This document shows positions 53,784-63,716 of a stretch of DNA of 64,000 bases, one piece after another. The number at the start of each line of letters is the position of its first letter. Positions within the stretch are counted from its first letter, which is position 1. This stretch comes from Actinocatenispora comari. Its GTDB lineage: Bacteria > Actinomycetota > Actinomycetes > Mycobacteriales > Micromonosporaceae. Under the pieces are notes generated by a model, which worked only from the letters and a program-made list of their open reading frames with translations, was not told the DNA's origin and did not search any database. The DNA is taken from contig NZ_BOPO01000088.1 in NCBI RefSeq assembly GCF_017312725.1, forward strand, positions 1-64,000, given 5' to 3'. A program made the translations under genes and the position numbers.

Positions 53784-56186
53784 TCAGCGTTCGAGCGTCG
53801 CGGTGTGGGTGGCGCCGCCGGAGCCGCCGACCGTGACGGCCAGCACCGCCTGCGGCCGGGACGACTCCAGCCGTACCGTGGGGCCCGCGTCGACCAGCCG
53901 GCGCGCCGGGAACGGCAGCGTCACCCGGACCGTGTCGGCGGTGCGGCTCGGATCGCTGACCGCGACGGTGATCCGGTCGCCCGCCACGGCGACCAGGACG
54001 GCGGCGGGTCCGTCGGTGGCCAGCCGTCCGGCCCGGCCGGCGGCCTGGAACGCGGCCATGGTCAGCTGCGGCCGGGCCACCTGGATCGCCTGCACCGCGG
54101 CGGTGTTGGCGAGCACCCGGACCGGCGGGTCGGCCGCCCAGCGCGCGGTGGCCGCGGCCGAGGCGGTGGGCAGCAGTACGTAGCGGTAGCTCGCATCCGT
54201 CGGCGTCGTGCCGTGGTCGAACCACAGGCTCAGGTACCGGCGGGTCAGTTCGTCGCCATCGCCCGCGGTGTCCGAGCCGGTGTTGACGTCGTGCCAGGCG
54301 CCGGTGCGTTCGGCCCGCTCGGCGTGCAGCACCGCGTCGCCGCCGAACACGTACCCGCCGACGCCATCCAGGTGTGCCCACCGGGCGCGGGCGAACCGTG
54401 ACTGCCAGCCGAGATCGCCGGGCTGCCGGTGCCCGTCGACCAGCAACCGGTTGGTACCGGCGGCATGCAGGTTCCGGTTCTCCACGATGGACAGCACCGG
54501 ATGATCGTCGCCGGCGCGGCCGATCCCGGCGCCGAGCGCGACCACCGCGTCGTCGAGCAGGAACCACGACTTGCGCGCGGTGATGGTCCTGTCGTAGGAC
54601 GTGAACGCCATCCCGACGACGCCGTACCGGTCCAGGCTGGTACCGCCGACCCAGGCATCGAAGGCCAGCGGGCCGGACGTACCGTTGCTGACCGCGTCGG
54701 ACCGCGGCTCGGTGCCGACCGTGACGCCGGGCAGCCGGTACGGGTCGACGGTCGGCCAGAACCCGTCGGAGAACTGCGCCAGGTCGTCGGCGAGGTAGAG
54801 GTAGCTCATCCCGTCGCCGGTGTACCAGCCGTGCAGGTTCTCACCGTTGCCGCACTCGTACCGGAAGATCCGGTCGGAGCTGAGCCCGAGCGTGAACGAC
54901 CAGTCCCGGCGCCGGTGCACGATCCGGTCCTGGTGCGGGAACTGCCGGTGGTACTCCGGTTCCGGCGCCGGCGTGACGCCGCGGTCGGCGAGCACCGCCT
55001 TGGCCGCCGCCAGTTCCGGCAGTGTGGCGGTGGCGAGGAACGGGCGGGCGGTGTCGCGGCGCAGCCAGCCCTTCGCCAGCGCGCGGAAGCGGGCCGGGTA
55101 GGACGCCGGTGCGCCCTGGGCGAGCAGCAGCACGCTGTTGACGATGCCGTGCCCCGCGTCGTGGTCGGAGGATGCCTGCCGGGACACCGCCCGGCCGCGC
55201 ACGCAGTCCATCATCGCGCCGTTGGTCACGAACGGCGCGTAGCTCGCGGACACCGCGTCCAGCACCACGTTCTGGTTCGGGTCGGTGATCGCCCAGCTCG
55301 ATCCCGCCAGCAGCAACAGCAGCCGGGAGATGTCGTCGAGCAGCACCGCACCGTACGAGCCGACGTACGGGATGGCGTCGTGCTGGATGAACGACCCGTC
55401 CCGGTAGAACCCGTCGCCGCTGGTGACGTACTGGAAGATGCTGTACCGGCCGTCGTCGCGGACGTCCGACACGCCGTCGCGGGCGAGCGCGATCCGGTCG
55501 CCGTCCCGGGCGACGATCCCGGACAGCGCGACGATCACCGCCTTGTCCATCCGGTTCGCACCGGTCTCGGCGAGGCTCGGATAGTTGGTCCGCCGGTAAG
55601 CGTTCGGCACGAAGTGGCCGATGACCCGCAGGTGGCCGGCGAGCTGGTCGGCGGGCACCTGCCCCGACAGCAGCACCAGGATCTGCACCAGCGTCTTCGG
55701 GCAGCCGATCTCCCAGTTCCACCAGTTGCCGACCTCGCGCGCGTTCTCGTTGAACCGCTTGCGATACACCAGATCCAGCGCACCGACCACCGCGGCGAGC
55801 ACGTCGTCGTCGCCGTACCGGGCGGCGCCCTCGGTCGCCCACGCGACGGCGAGCGTCAGCAGCCGGTTGAGGCAGGCGTTCGCGTTGACACCGTCGGTGG
55901 CGGTCAGCGGCAGGTCGGGCCACGGCGTCGCCGCGCCAGCCGCGGTGTCCATGGTCTGCCAGACCTGGTCGGCAGCGTCGTCCACAGCGGACAGTGCGCG
56001 GGCCACGTCCGGGTCGCTCGGATCGACGGTACCGCCGGTGAGCAGCGCGGCCCACCGGGCCCGCAGCGTCTCGAACTCGTCGGCGTCCCCGGCGCTGGCC
56101 GGGCGGGGCACGAGGAGCGACGCACCGCCGACCGCACCGACGGCCGCGGCACCGAGGGCCAACGCCCGTCTCCGGCTGAGCTCCAT
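53784..56186 (-). CDS. Polysaccharide lyase family 8 (hyaluronate/chondroitin/xanthan lyase type)
   Basis: The ATG at 56186 follows AAGGAG. The 800-residue protein has a Tat signal (SRRRALALG), an alpha/alpha toroid with NWWNWEIG (catalytic Asn region, near residue 155) and SFIQHDAIPYVGSYG (catalytic His and Tyr, near 268-280), and then the central and C-terminal beta-sandwiches of PL8. The second motif is intact. The usual NWWDWEIG reads N instead of D at its fourth position. It is secreted and depolymerises an anionic polysaccharide; which one cannot be read from the sequence. Confidence 0.92.
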   Translation of the reverse strand: MELSRRRALALGAAAVGAVGGASLLVPRPASAGDADEFETLRARWAALLTGGTVDPSDPDVARALSAVDDAADQVWQTMDTAAGAATPWPDLPLTATDGVNANACLNRLLTLAVAWATEGAARYGDDDVLAAVVGALDLVYRKRFNENAREVGNWWNWEIGCPKTLVQILVLLSGQVPADQLAGHLRVIGHFVPNAYRRTNYPSLAETGANRMDKAVIVALSGIVARDGDRIALARDGVSDVRDDGRYSIFQYVTSGDGFYRDGSFIQHDAIPYVGSYGAVLLDDISRLLLLLAGSSWAITDPNQNVVLDAVSASYAPFVTNGAMMDCVRGRAVSRQASSDHDAGHGIVNSVLLLAQGAPASYPARFRALAKGWLRRDTARPFLATATLPELAAAKAVLADRGVTPAPEPEYHRQFPHQDRIVHRRRDWSFTLGLSSDRIFRYECGNGENLHGWYTGDGMSYLYLADDLAQFSDGFWPTVDPYRLPGVTVGTEPRSDAVSNGTSGPLAFDAWVGGTSLDRYGVVGMAFTSYDRTITARKSWFLLDDAVVALGAGIGRAGDDHPVLSIVENRNLHAAGTNRLLVDGHRQPGDLGWQSRFARARWAHLDGVGGYVFGGDAVLHAERAERTGAWHDVNTGSDTAGDGDELTRRYLSLWFDHGTTPTDASYRYVLLPTASAAATARWAADPPVRVLANTAAVQAIQVARPQLTMAAFQAAGRAGRLATDGPAAVLVAVAGDRITVAVSDPSRTADTVRVTLPFPARRLVDAGPTVRLESSRPQAVLAVTVGGSGGATHTATLER

Positions 56187-56328
56187 ACCGGTCTCCTTCA
56201 CTGGTCGTAGGACGGCTGTGGTGTCCGAGCTGCCCGTGCCTGCCGCGAGGCCGGCCCGCGGCTAGCCGGACGGTGGCCCTCGCGACCCCCGAAACCGAAC
56301 CGCCGCAGCGCGGGCTTCGAGACAGGCC

Positions 56329-58206
56329 CTAGAGCGGTTCGACCTGGCCGGGCGGGTTCGCGCCGGCGGCACGGGCGACCGCGACCGCCTCGGGCGGCAG
56401 GGCGGTCAGGCCCTCCTGGTTGTCGACCAGCGTGCTGCCGGTGCCGGACAGCGGTGGCGCGGTGGTCGAGGACCAGTTGTGGGTGACGGTGTTCTCGATG
56501 CCGTAACCGGCCCAGTTCGACACCCACTTGTAGCTGATCCGGGTCAGCACGTTGCGTTCCACCAGGATGTACGAGCTCTGCTCGTCCAGGTAGATTCCGT
56601 TCGCACCCTCGCCGTCGGTCTTCGGATAGTCGGACCGGTCGACGTAGTTGCCGCTGATCACGGTGCCGGGTTGGGCGCCCTGGGTGTAGATGGCGCCGCC
56701 GTCGTGCTGACCGTCCTCCGGTCGCATCACGTCGATCAGCCGGTTGTTCGTGATCCTGTTGCCCCGCAACGGAGTGTCCTGCGCCTGCGGCTGGTTCCAG
56801 CCCCAGCCGACGCTGATCGCGCTGTACGGCAGGTGTTCCAGCGTGTTGTGGTCGATGGTGAGGTAGGCGTCGTACGGCGACCAGATGCCCACCGCGTCGG
56901 TGAACTCGGTGCCGATGCCGTGGAAGGTACTGCCGGACACGGTGTTGTGCGCCGAGGTCGCCGCCGCGCTCGGATGCGGGTCGGTGTCCCCGACGTACAC
57001 CCCGCCGCTGGACAGGTCGTCGAACACGCCGCGAGTCACCGTGCAGTACTGGCAACCGTGTTCCAGGACCACGCCCGCGCCGGCCAGGTGGGTGAACGTG
57101 TCGCCGGCCAGCGTGACGCGGTGCCCGGCCCGTACCGTCACGGCGGCCTGCGGCTTGGTGTAGTAGCGGCCGGAGTGGTCGGTGGGGCCGGTGCCGGTCA
57201 GCGACAGGCCGGCCTGCATCCCGTCGTACCCGGTGCCGGTGCCCGGCTGATCCCAGGCGGCGTAGGCGAACGAGATCCCCCGCACCGTGACGTCGTGCAC
57301 CGGCGCCGCCGGGGTGCCGTCGACGAGCAGCAGCTGCTCGGTCACCGGTACCTCGATGTCGGCGGTGCGCGGATCCTCGCCCGGCCGGGCCAGGTAGGTG
57401 AGCGTGCCGTTCGACGAGGACACGAACTCACCGGGCCGGTCCAGCAGCTCGGGCGCGTTCTCGAAGTACTGCACCCCGTGGTACGAGCTGCCGCCGAGCG
57501 CGGAGGCGTCCCAGCCGGGGCCGATCCGCCCGGTGCCCGGCCGCCCGTTGCGCCAGCAGGGTTGCGCCATCACCAGGTCGCCGCCGGCCACCCCGGCCAC
57601 GTCGCAGTGGAACGAGCGCCACCGCGACTGCGCGACCATCGTGACGTCGGCGGGGTCGCTCCAACCGGTGACGGTCGCGGCACCGGTACCGGTCAGGCCG
57701 GTCGCGGTGACCGCGCAGTCGGTCCTGGCGCAGGCGTCGCCGCGGGCGAGTTCGGCCCGCGTGCCGTCGACGAACAGTTGCCGCGGCCGGTCGGCGCGGC
57801 CGGTCTGGCCGCGCCAGGTCGCCTGCCACCGGCCGGTCGCCGGGTCGACGAGGTGCCAGCCGCCGATCCGCGCTCCGCCGCTGAGTACCGGGCGGGCGCC
57901 CGGTTCCGCGGCGAGGGTGACCGGCCAGTCGGGGGTGCCGGACATCGCCCTGGTGAGCCGGATCGGTGCGGTGCGCCGGTAGGTACCGCCGGCCAGCCGG
58001 ACGGTGACCGTACGGCCGCGGGCGATCCAGCCGGCGATGTCGTCGATCGCGGTCGACAGCGAGCAGGGATGTCCGGGGCTGCAGGCGATGCCGGCGCCGT
58101 GCGGCGCGGCGTGCAGCACCTTCGCCGCCGGCGCCCCGTGGGCACCGCCGACCGGTACGAGGGCGACCGTGGCCGCGACGATGGTTGCTGGCAGGGGGAT
58201 CCGCAT
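56329..58206 (-). CDS. Secreted right-handed beta-helix protein (GH141-like)
   Basis: The ATG at 58206 follows TAGGAG by 8 nt. A Sec signal (residues 1-28, ending in HGAPAAK) leads to a 625-residue protein. The N-terminal half has the CSPGHPCSL opening and PVLSGGARIGGW, found in beta-helix glycosidases such as GH141. The C-terminal half has stacked coils (HNTVSGSTFHG, DHNTLEHLPYSAISVGWGWN, GGAIYTQG). GH141 includes fucosidase and xylanase activity, so the enzyme fits a fucosylated-glycan locus. The family call is inference. Confidence 0.85.
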   Translation of the reverse strand: MRIPLPATIVAATVALVPVGGAHGAPAAKVLHAAPHGAGIACSPGHPCSLSTAIDDIAGWIARGRTVTVRLAGGTYRRTAPIRLTRAMSGTPDWPVTLAAEPGARPVLSGGARIGGWHLVDPATGRWQATWRGQTGRADRPRQLFVDGTRAELARGDACARTDCAVTATGLTGTGAATVTGWSDPADVTMVAQSRWRSFHCDVAGVAGGDLVMAQPCWRNGRPGTGRIGPGWDASALGGSSYHGVQYFENAPELLDRPGEFVSSSNGTLTYLARPGEDPRTADIEVPVTEQLLLVDGTPAAPVHDVTVRGISFAYAAWDQPGTGTGYDGMQAGLSLTGTGPTDHSGRYYTKPQAAVTVRAGHRVTLAGDTFTHLAGAGVVLEHGCQYCTVTRGVFDDLSSGGVYVGDTDPHPSAAATSAHNTVSGSTFHGIGTEFTDAVGIWSPYDAYLTIDHNTLEHLPYSAISVGWGWNQPQAQDTPLRGNRITNNRLIDVMRPEDGQHDGGAIYTQGAQPGTVISGNYVDRSDYPKTDGEGANGIYLDEQSSYILVERNVLTRISYKWVSNWAGYGIENTVTHNWSSTTAPPLSGTGSTLVDNQEGLTALPPEAVAVARAAGANPPGQVEPL

Positions 58207-58476
58207 GTTCACACTCCTACCGGAGCCGGCTCGGAGCCGGCGAACGGTGCGGGCAAGGCGGATGGTTGCGACAGGACGTGCGATTCGCCCGCTACGCCAC
58301 ACAGTTTGGTAAACGCTTACCCGTCCGTCAAGAGGCAATCCTGGCTCAATACAACGAATATGGATTGGATCTGTGAATCAATAGAAAGCCAGACAGAAAG
58401 CGATTACTACACTGTGCAAGCACGGCGGCCCCGGCACCGTCGCCGGTGCCGGGGCCGCGGTCGCACCCTGGTCAGG
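58207..58476. other. Intergenic region with a LacI-type operator
   Basis: This 270-bp gap between the oxidoreductase gene and the beta-helix gene contains the lowest-GC stretch of the locus (58320-58420) and the operator listed separately. The sequence suggests an internal promoter for the beta-helix, PL8 and peptidase genes. Confidence 0.6.
58308..58321 (-). promoter_or_regulatory. LacI-family operator
   Basis: GGTAAACGCTTACC (on the minus strand GGTAAGCGTTTACC) has the central CG and symmetric arms of LacI/CcpA/MalR-type operators. It lies about 100 bp before the beta-helix gene start. No lacI gene is in the window; it may lie to the right. Confidence 0.7.
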
Positions 58477-59658
58477 TCAGCGTTCGACCTGCCCGCGGGC
58501 GAAGTAGTCCACCAGGTCCGCGTCCAGCGGCGGCACCTCGTACGGCATCCCGTTGTCGCGCAACGACTTCGTCGCCTGAACGCCGGCCGCCACGCTCATC
58601 CGGGCCGCCACCGGCGAGGTGTCGGTCGGCCCGCCCTCCCGGACGAACCGGCAGAACTCCGCGATGATCTTCGGATCGGCGCCGCCGTGCGAGCCGCCCG
58701 AATCCGGCACCCGGTACTCGATGTCCGCCTCGGGCCGGTAACCGGATCGCTTGGCGTTCCACACCTTCACCACGTCGCCCGGCCCGTCGCCGAAGTTCTC
58801 CAGCCGGCCGGCGTCGCCGATGACCGTGTAGTTGCGCCAGTAGTCCGGCGTGAAGTGGCACTGCTGGTAGGCGGCGAGCACGCCGTTGTCCAGCCGCATG
58901 TTGACCAGCGACACGTCCTCCACGTCGACCACGTCGTGGAGATCGTGCTGCGAGCGCGGCGGCCAGTTCGTCGCCGGATCGAGCCAGTCGTCGGTCTTCG
59001 GCTCACCGGCGGCACGGCGCGGCAGGTCGCCGTACACCTTGAGGTCGCCCAGCGCCTGCACCTGCCGCGCGTACCCGCCGGCGATCCAGTGCAGCACGTC
59101 GATGTCGTGCGCCGCCTTCTGCAGCAGCAGGCCGGTGGTGTTGCGCCGGTCCGCGTGCCAGTCCTTGAAGTAGAAGTCGCCGCCGTGCCCGACGAAGTGC
59201 CGCACCCAGACCGTCTGCGGGGTACCGATGTCGCCCCGCGCCACGATGTCGCGCATCAGCCGCACCACGCCCATGTGCCGCATGTTGTGCCCGACGTAGA
59301 TCCTGGTACCGGTCTCGCGCGCGGTCCGCAGCATCGTGTCGCACTGCTCGATGGTGATGCCGAGCGGCTTCTCCACGTACACCGGCTTGTGGCCGCGCAG
59401 CACGTCCAGCGCGATCGCCTCGTGCGTGTGGTCCGGCGTGTTGACGATGATCGCGTCGACCTCGGGCGACGCGATCAGGTCGTGGTGGTCGGCGGTCACC
59501 AGCTCGGCGTCGAACGTCGCCGCCTCCCGCGCCCGCACCTGCTCGTCCAGATCGCAGACCGCGACCACCCGCGAGCCGGCCCCCGGCCGGTGTGCCGCCA
59601 CGGCGAGGCTGCGGCGCAGCCCGAACCCGATCACGCCCAACCGTACGTCGTCGCTCAT
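58477..59658 (-). CDS. Gfo/Idh/MocA-family oxidoreductase
   Basis: The ATG at 59658 is chosen over an ORF start at 59739 because GAGG and AGGGGAG lie before it. The 393-residue protein has an N-terminal Rossmann domain (GVIGFGLRR, V-C-D-L-D-E), the family EKP motif in VYVEKPLG (near residue 93) and a C-terminal alpha/beta domain with RRNTTGLLLQKAAHDIDVLHW. There is no signal peptide. It probably oxidises or epimerises a sugar released by the locus. Confidence 0.92.
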   Translation of the reverse strand: MSDDVRLGVIGFGLRRSLAVAAHRPGAGSRVVAVCDLDEQVRAREAATFDAELVTADHHDLIASPEVDAIIVNTPDHTHEAIALDVLRGHKPVYVEKPLGITIEQCDTMLRTARETGTRIYVGHNMRHMGVVRLMRDIVARGDIGTPQTVWVRHFVGHGGDFYFKDWHADRRNTTGLLLQKAAHDIDVLHWIAGGYARQVQALGDLKVYGDLPRRAAGEPKTDDWLDPATNWPPRSQHDLHDVVDVEDVSLVNMRLDNGVLAAYQQCHFTPDYWRNYTVIGDAGRLENFGDGPGDVVKVWNAKRSGYRPEADIEYRVPDSGGSHGGADPKIIAEFCRFVREGGPTDTSPVAARMSVAAGVQATKSLRDNGMPYEVPPLDADLVDYFARGQVER

Positions 59659-59749
59659 CGCTCCCCTATCCTCGTTTGCCTCGACCGCATCCTGCCCCGG
59701 CCCGGCGATGCCGCGGCGACCGGGCACACGCCGTCCCACCGGTACGGGG

Positions 59750-61030
59750 TCACTGCTCGGTGAGGAACAGCTCGATCACCGGGACCGCCACGTCCGGCCG
59801 CTGTACCGGCAGCTGCAGCGTCAGCGTGCCGTCCGGCGCGCCGAGGTACTCGTGCCCGGGTTCGGCGTCGTCCAGCGCCAGTGGCCGCACCTCGGACGCG
59901 TCGTGCAGCAGCTGCGCGTACTCCACCCGGCCGGCGAGGCCGGGCAGCCGCAGGTGCCGCATCGGCCAGGCGAACAGGTGCACGTACAGCCGGTTCCCCA
60001 CCTGGGTGTACCGGCAGTCCGGCGGCGCGGTGAACCCGCTCGGCCCGGCACCGCGGATGGACCGCTCGTGCCGGCGCAGCCACTCGCCGATGCCGGCCAG
60101 CCGCTCCACCGCCCGCGGTTCGAACTCGCCGCGCGCCGTCGGGCCGACGTTGAGCAGCAGGTTGCCGCCCTTGGCGACACCGTCGATCAGCATCCGCAGC
60201 AACAGATCCGTCGGCTTCCAGTCCAGGTTGTCCCGGTCGTAGCCCCACGATCCGTTGAGCGTCTGGCACGCCTCCCACGGCACGCCCGGGGCGCCGGCGG
60301 TGGTGACCGCGGCCGCCGGCTGCACCTGTTCCGGGGTGAGCAGGTCACCCGCGCCGAGGTCGAGCCGGTTGTTCACGATGATGTCCGGCTGCAGTTCGCG
60401 CACCATCGCGAGCAACTGCTCGGACCGCCACTCGTCGCGACCCTTCGCGTTGAACCCGCGCCCCGGGTACGAGAAGTCGAACCACAGGACGTCGATCCGG
60501 CCGAAGTTCGTCAGCAGCTCGCGTACCTGGCCGTGCAGCTGGTCGGCGTACTTCGCGACGTCCCGGCCGGCGTGCGCCGCGATGAAGTCGGCGTCGTCGC
60601 GCTGCGGGTGGTACAGGTCGACCGGGAACTCGGGATGGTGCCAGTCGAGCAGCGAGTGGTAGAAGCCGATCCGGAAGCCGCGCTCTCGGAACGCCGACAC
60701 CAGCGGGCCGAGCAGATCCCTGCCGTACGGCGTGTTCGTGACCTTGTAGTCGGTGAGCGCCGAGTCCCACAGGCAGAAGCCGTCGTGGTGCTTGGTGGTG
60801 ACCACCACGTAGCGCATGCCGGCCGCCCAGGCAGTCTCCGCCCACTCGGCCGGGTCGTACAGGTCCGGATCGAAGTGGTCGAAATACCGCTGGTACTGCT
60901 CGTCGGTGAGCTTCTCGCGCGACTTGACCCATTCGTGCCGCGCCGCCGAGGCGTAGATGCCCCAGTGGATGAACAGGCCGAACCGGTCCTGCACCAGCCA
61001 CCGGGTGCGCGCCGCCACGTCGTCGCTCAT
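59750..61030 (-). CDS. Alpha-L-fucosidase, glycoside hydrolase family 29
   Basis: The 426-residue protein shows GH29 motifs: FGLFIHWGIYA (residues about 17-27), VVTTKHHDGFCLWDS and the nucleophile Asp in DVLWFDFS (near residue 184). There is no signal peptide, so it acts on imported oligosaccharides. GGAAGGTGACAG precedes the ATG. The C-terminal beta-sandwich is short. It fits with the beta-helix protein to point to a fucosylated substrate. Confidence 0.94.
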   Translation of the reverse strand: MSDDVAARTRWLVQDRFGLFIHWGIYASAARHEWVKSREKLTDEQYQRYFDHFDPDLYDPAEWAETAWAAGMRYVVVTTKHHDGFCLWDSALTDYKVTNTPYGRDLLGPLVSAFRERGFRIGFYHSLLDWHHPEFPVDLYHPQRDDADFIAAHAGRDVAKYADQLHGQVRELLTNFGRIDVLWFDFSYPGRGFNAKGRDEWRSEQLLAMVRELQPDIIVNNRLDLGAGDLLTPEQVQPAAAVTTAGAPGVPWEACQTLNGSWGYDRDNLDWKPTDLLLRMLIDGVAKGGNLLLNVGPTARGEFEPRAVERLAGIGEWLRRHERSIRGAGPSGFTAPPDCRYTQVGNRLYVHLFAWPMRHLRLPGLAGRVEYAQLLHDASEVRPLALDDAEPGHEYLGAPDGTLTLQLPVQRPDVAVPVIELFLTEQ

Positions 61031-61111
61031 CTGTCACCTTCCCGCCGTGCTTCCCGCGCACCGTACCGCGCCCGGTCCCGCCCGCAGCCGTCGTCCGTTC
61101 GACCGGGTGGG

Positions 61112-62787
61112 TCACTTCCTGCCCAGCGCCTGCTCGTACTCCTTGCGGATCGCGTCACCGCCGCCGGAGCGCCACTTCTTCACGGCGTCGTCGAACGCGG
61201 ACAGCGGTGTGCGGCCGGCGATGATGGAGGTGATCGTGTCGGACATGGTCTGGCTCAGCGTCGCGCCCTGCTTGCCCTCGGTGGGTGCGTAGAGCGTCGC
61301 GGTGGGATCCGGCACCGAGTTCGGGATCAGCGCCGCGTACGCGCCGTGCAGGATGTCGACGTAGTCCCGCGAGGTCGGGTCGGGTCGTACACCACCTGGG
61401 ACGGTGCGGACAGGAACTTCCACGGTACGAGCGTGTCCTGGTTGCCCTGCGCGGTCAGGGTCGGGTTGCCCTTCGGGTCGAGCTTGTAGTCGGCGCCCTC
61501 GACGCCGTAGTTGAGCAGCAGGTACTCGGCGGTGCCGAACGGCGAGGCGAGGAAGTCGCACGCCTTGAGCACCGTCCGCAGCCGCTTCTCGTCCGCCTTG
61601 GCCAGCATGATCCAGCCGAACGCGATGTTGTCCTGCCACGTCACCGGCTTGCCGCCGTCGTGCCCGAACGGCAGGAACGGCTTGGCCTCGTTGCCCTGGT
61701 GGGTCTGCGGCAGGGTACGGAAGTAGCCGGTCGGGCCGGCATAGGCGGGCAGCCCGTCGTAGATCATCGCCACCTTGCCGGCCGCGAACCCGTTCTGCAT
61801 CTGCTGCTTGGTCCAGCCCTCCGAGCCGGGCACGAAGCAGCCCGCCCTGTGCAGCTCGACCAGGAACTCCAGCGTCGCCTTGTACTCGTCGGTCTCGTAG
61901 TTCTTGACCAGCTTGCCGCCGTCGAGCGTCCAGTTGTTCGGGCTACCGAAGATGTGGTGGAACGGGGTGGTGCCGAAGTTGGTACTGCCCAACGCCCACT
62001 GGTTCTGCTTCGGCCGGGTCAACTCCTTCAGTACGCCGAGGAAGTCGTCGGCGTTCCTGATGGCGCTGGTGTCGGTGACGCCGACCTTGCCGAACAGGGT
62101 CGAGTTGTAGAACCCCGACCCGCCGACGATGTTGCGCGGGATCGGCAGCAGGTACAGCTTGCCGGCCTGGGTGCAGGTCTCCCACACCGTCTTGGGGATC
62201 ATCGCCAGGTGCGGAAAGTCCTTCGCCCTGTCGCCGCCGAGCAGCGGGGTCAGGTCGGCGCAGGCCGACTGGAGGAACCGCGGCAGGTTGTTGATGCCGG
62301 CACCGTCGTAGAGCATGATGTCCGGCAGCTTGCCGCCGGCGATCACCGTGTTCAGCTTGGTCTCGTAGTCGGCCGAGGAGACCGAGGTGATGTCGACCTG
62401 CGCACCGAGCCGCTTCTCGATCTCCTGCCACGCCGGGTTCTTCGACCGGCCGGGCGGCGGCGGACCGAACACGTTGGTGATCGCGGTGATCTTCTCGTTC
62501 TTCAGCGGCGGCGTCGGGAACGCCCGCTCCGGCTTCGGGTAGGTGTAGAACGCCGCCGGCACACCGTCCGCGGTCGCCGCGATGTCCGGCTTCGGGCCCT
62601 GGTACGGGATGGTGGTCGGCAGCGTGACGTCGGCGGCACTGGACACCTTGCTCGCGCCACCGTCCGAGCCACAACCGGCCACTGTGGACAGTACGCCGGT
62701 GCCGAACGCGCCGGCGAGCACCGCACCGGCACCGGTACGCAGGAAGCCGCGCCGGTTCATCGCGAGCGACGATTCGTCGAGTCCCAC
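61112..62787 (-). pseudogene. Sugar ABC solute-binding lipoprotein, frameshifted
   Basis: The GTG at 62787 follows GAGGAGAG. A Tat-type lipoprotein signal (NRRGFLRTG, lipobox TVAGC) leads to an extracellular solute-binding protein of the large LipO/YtcQ-like group. The frame is good through residue about 468 (QVVYDPT). Then TCGGG is doubled on the plus strand (61375-61379 and 61380-61384), adding 5 bp and shifting the frame to an early stop at 61327. With one copy removed the frame runs on to TSRDYVDILHG, an ALIPNSVPDPTATLY stretch and a normal C-terminus ending at 61112. It is either a true recent mutation or a read error. Confidence 0.9.
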
Positions 62788-62825
62788 GGATCTCTCCTCG
62801 GGGTCTTGGGGTCGGTCTTGGGGGG

Positions 62826-63716
62826 TCAACCCTTGATGGCGCCGGTCAGGACGCCCTTGGTGAAGTAGCGCTGCAGGAACGGGTAGACGAGCAGGATCGG
62901 CACCAGACTCACGATCACGACCGCCATCTGGATCGCCTGCGCCGGTGCGGCCGCCTCGCTTCCGGTCACGGTGTCCGACAGCGACTGTCCCTGCAGGACG
63001 AACTGGCGCAGCACCATGGACAGCGGCCACTTGTCGTCGTTCACGTACAGCATCGCGTTGAAGAAGGCGTTCCAGTAGCCGACCGCGTAGAACAGCGTGA
63101 CGACGGCGAGGACTCCCTTGGACAGCGGCAGCACGATCCGCGCCAGGACCCGGAAGTCGCCGGCTCCGTCGATGCGCGCCGCCTCGTACAGCTCGCTCGG
63201 CAGGGTCATGAAGAACGACCGCAGCACGACCAGGTTGAACGCACTCACCAGCGTCGGCAACACCAGCGAGGCGTACGTGTCGAGCAGCCCGAGCTGCTTG
63301 ACCACCAGGAAGTTGGGGATCACGCCCGGGCTGAACAGCATCGTGAACAACGCCACCAGCAGGAAGAACCGGCCGCCGACCACGTTGCGCCGGCTCAGCC
63401 CGTACGCCATGCCGACGGTCGCCGCGACCGAGCAGAACGTGCCCACCGCGGTGATGAGAATGCTGCGCAGCAGGGCATCCGTGACCACCCCGCCGGCGAA
63501 GATGGTCCGGTACGCGGCCAGCGTCGGGTGGTCGGGGATCAGCACCAGCCCGCCGTGCCGGGAGATGTCCGCCTCGGTGGACAGGCTGGTCGCCAGCACC
63601 GACACGAACGGGTACAGCACGAGCACCGAGATGACCGCGAGCACGGCGACCTTGCCGCCGGTGCCGAGCGCGGACGGTTTCTCCATCCACACCGGACGGG
63701 CCGAGCTACCTGCCAC
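62826..63716 (-). CDS. Carbohydrate ABC transporter permease (MalG/LplC type)
   Basis: The GTG at 63716 follows AGGAGG and overlaps the upstream permease gene by 11 nt. The 296-residue protein has six membrane helices and the EAA loop ELYEAARIDGAGDFRVLARIVLP in parts near residues 180-200. It pairs with the partial LplB-type permease to the right and with the frameshifted binding protein. No ATPase gene is seen; such systems often share MsiK. Confidence 0.95.
   Translation of the reverse strand: MAGSSARPVWMEKPSALGTGGKVAVLAVISVLVLYPFVSVLATSLSTEADISRHGGLVLIPDHPTLAAYRTIFAGGVVTDALLRSILITAVGTFCSVAATVGMAYGLSRRNVVGGRFFLLVALFTMLFSPGVIPNFLVVKQLGLLDTYASLVLPTLVSAFNLVVLRSFFMTLPSELYEAARIDGAGDFRVLARIVLPLSKGVLAVVTLFYAVGYWNAFFNAMLYVNDDKWPLSMVLRQFVLQGQSLSDTVTGSEAAAPAQAIQMAVVIVSLVPILLVYPFLQRYFTKGVLTGAIKG

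Noticed and set aside
58477-59658. Assignment of the Gfo/Idh protein as a GH109 glycosidase
   Set aside because: GH109 shares the fold, but there is no export signal and the visible motifs only support the general oxidoreductase family.
56479-59763. A 1094-codon plus-strand open frame
   Set aside because: It runs antisense through two well-supported genes and an intergenic region and has the composition of a third-position GC shadow.
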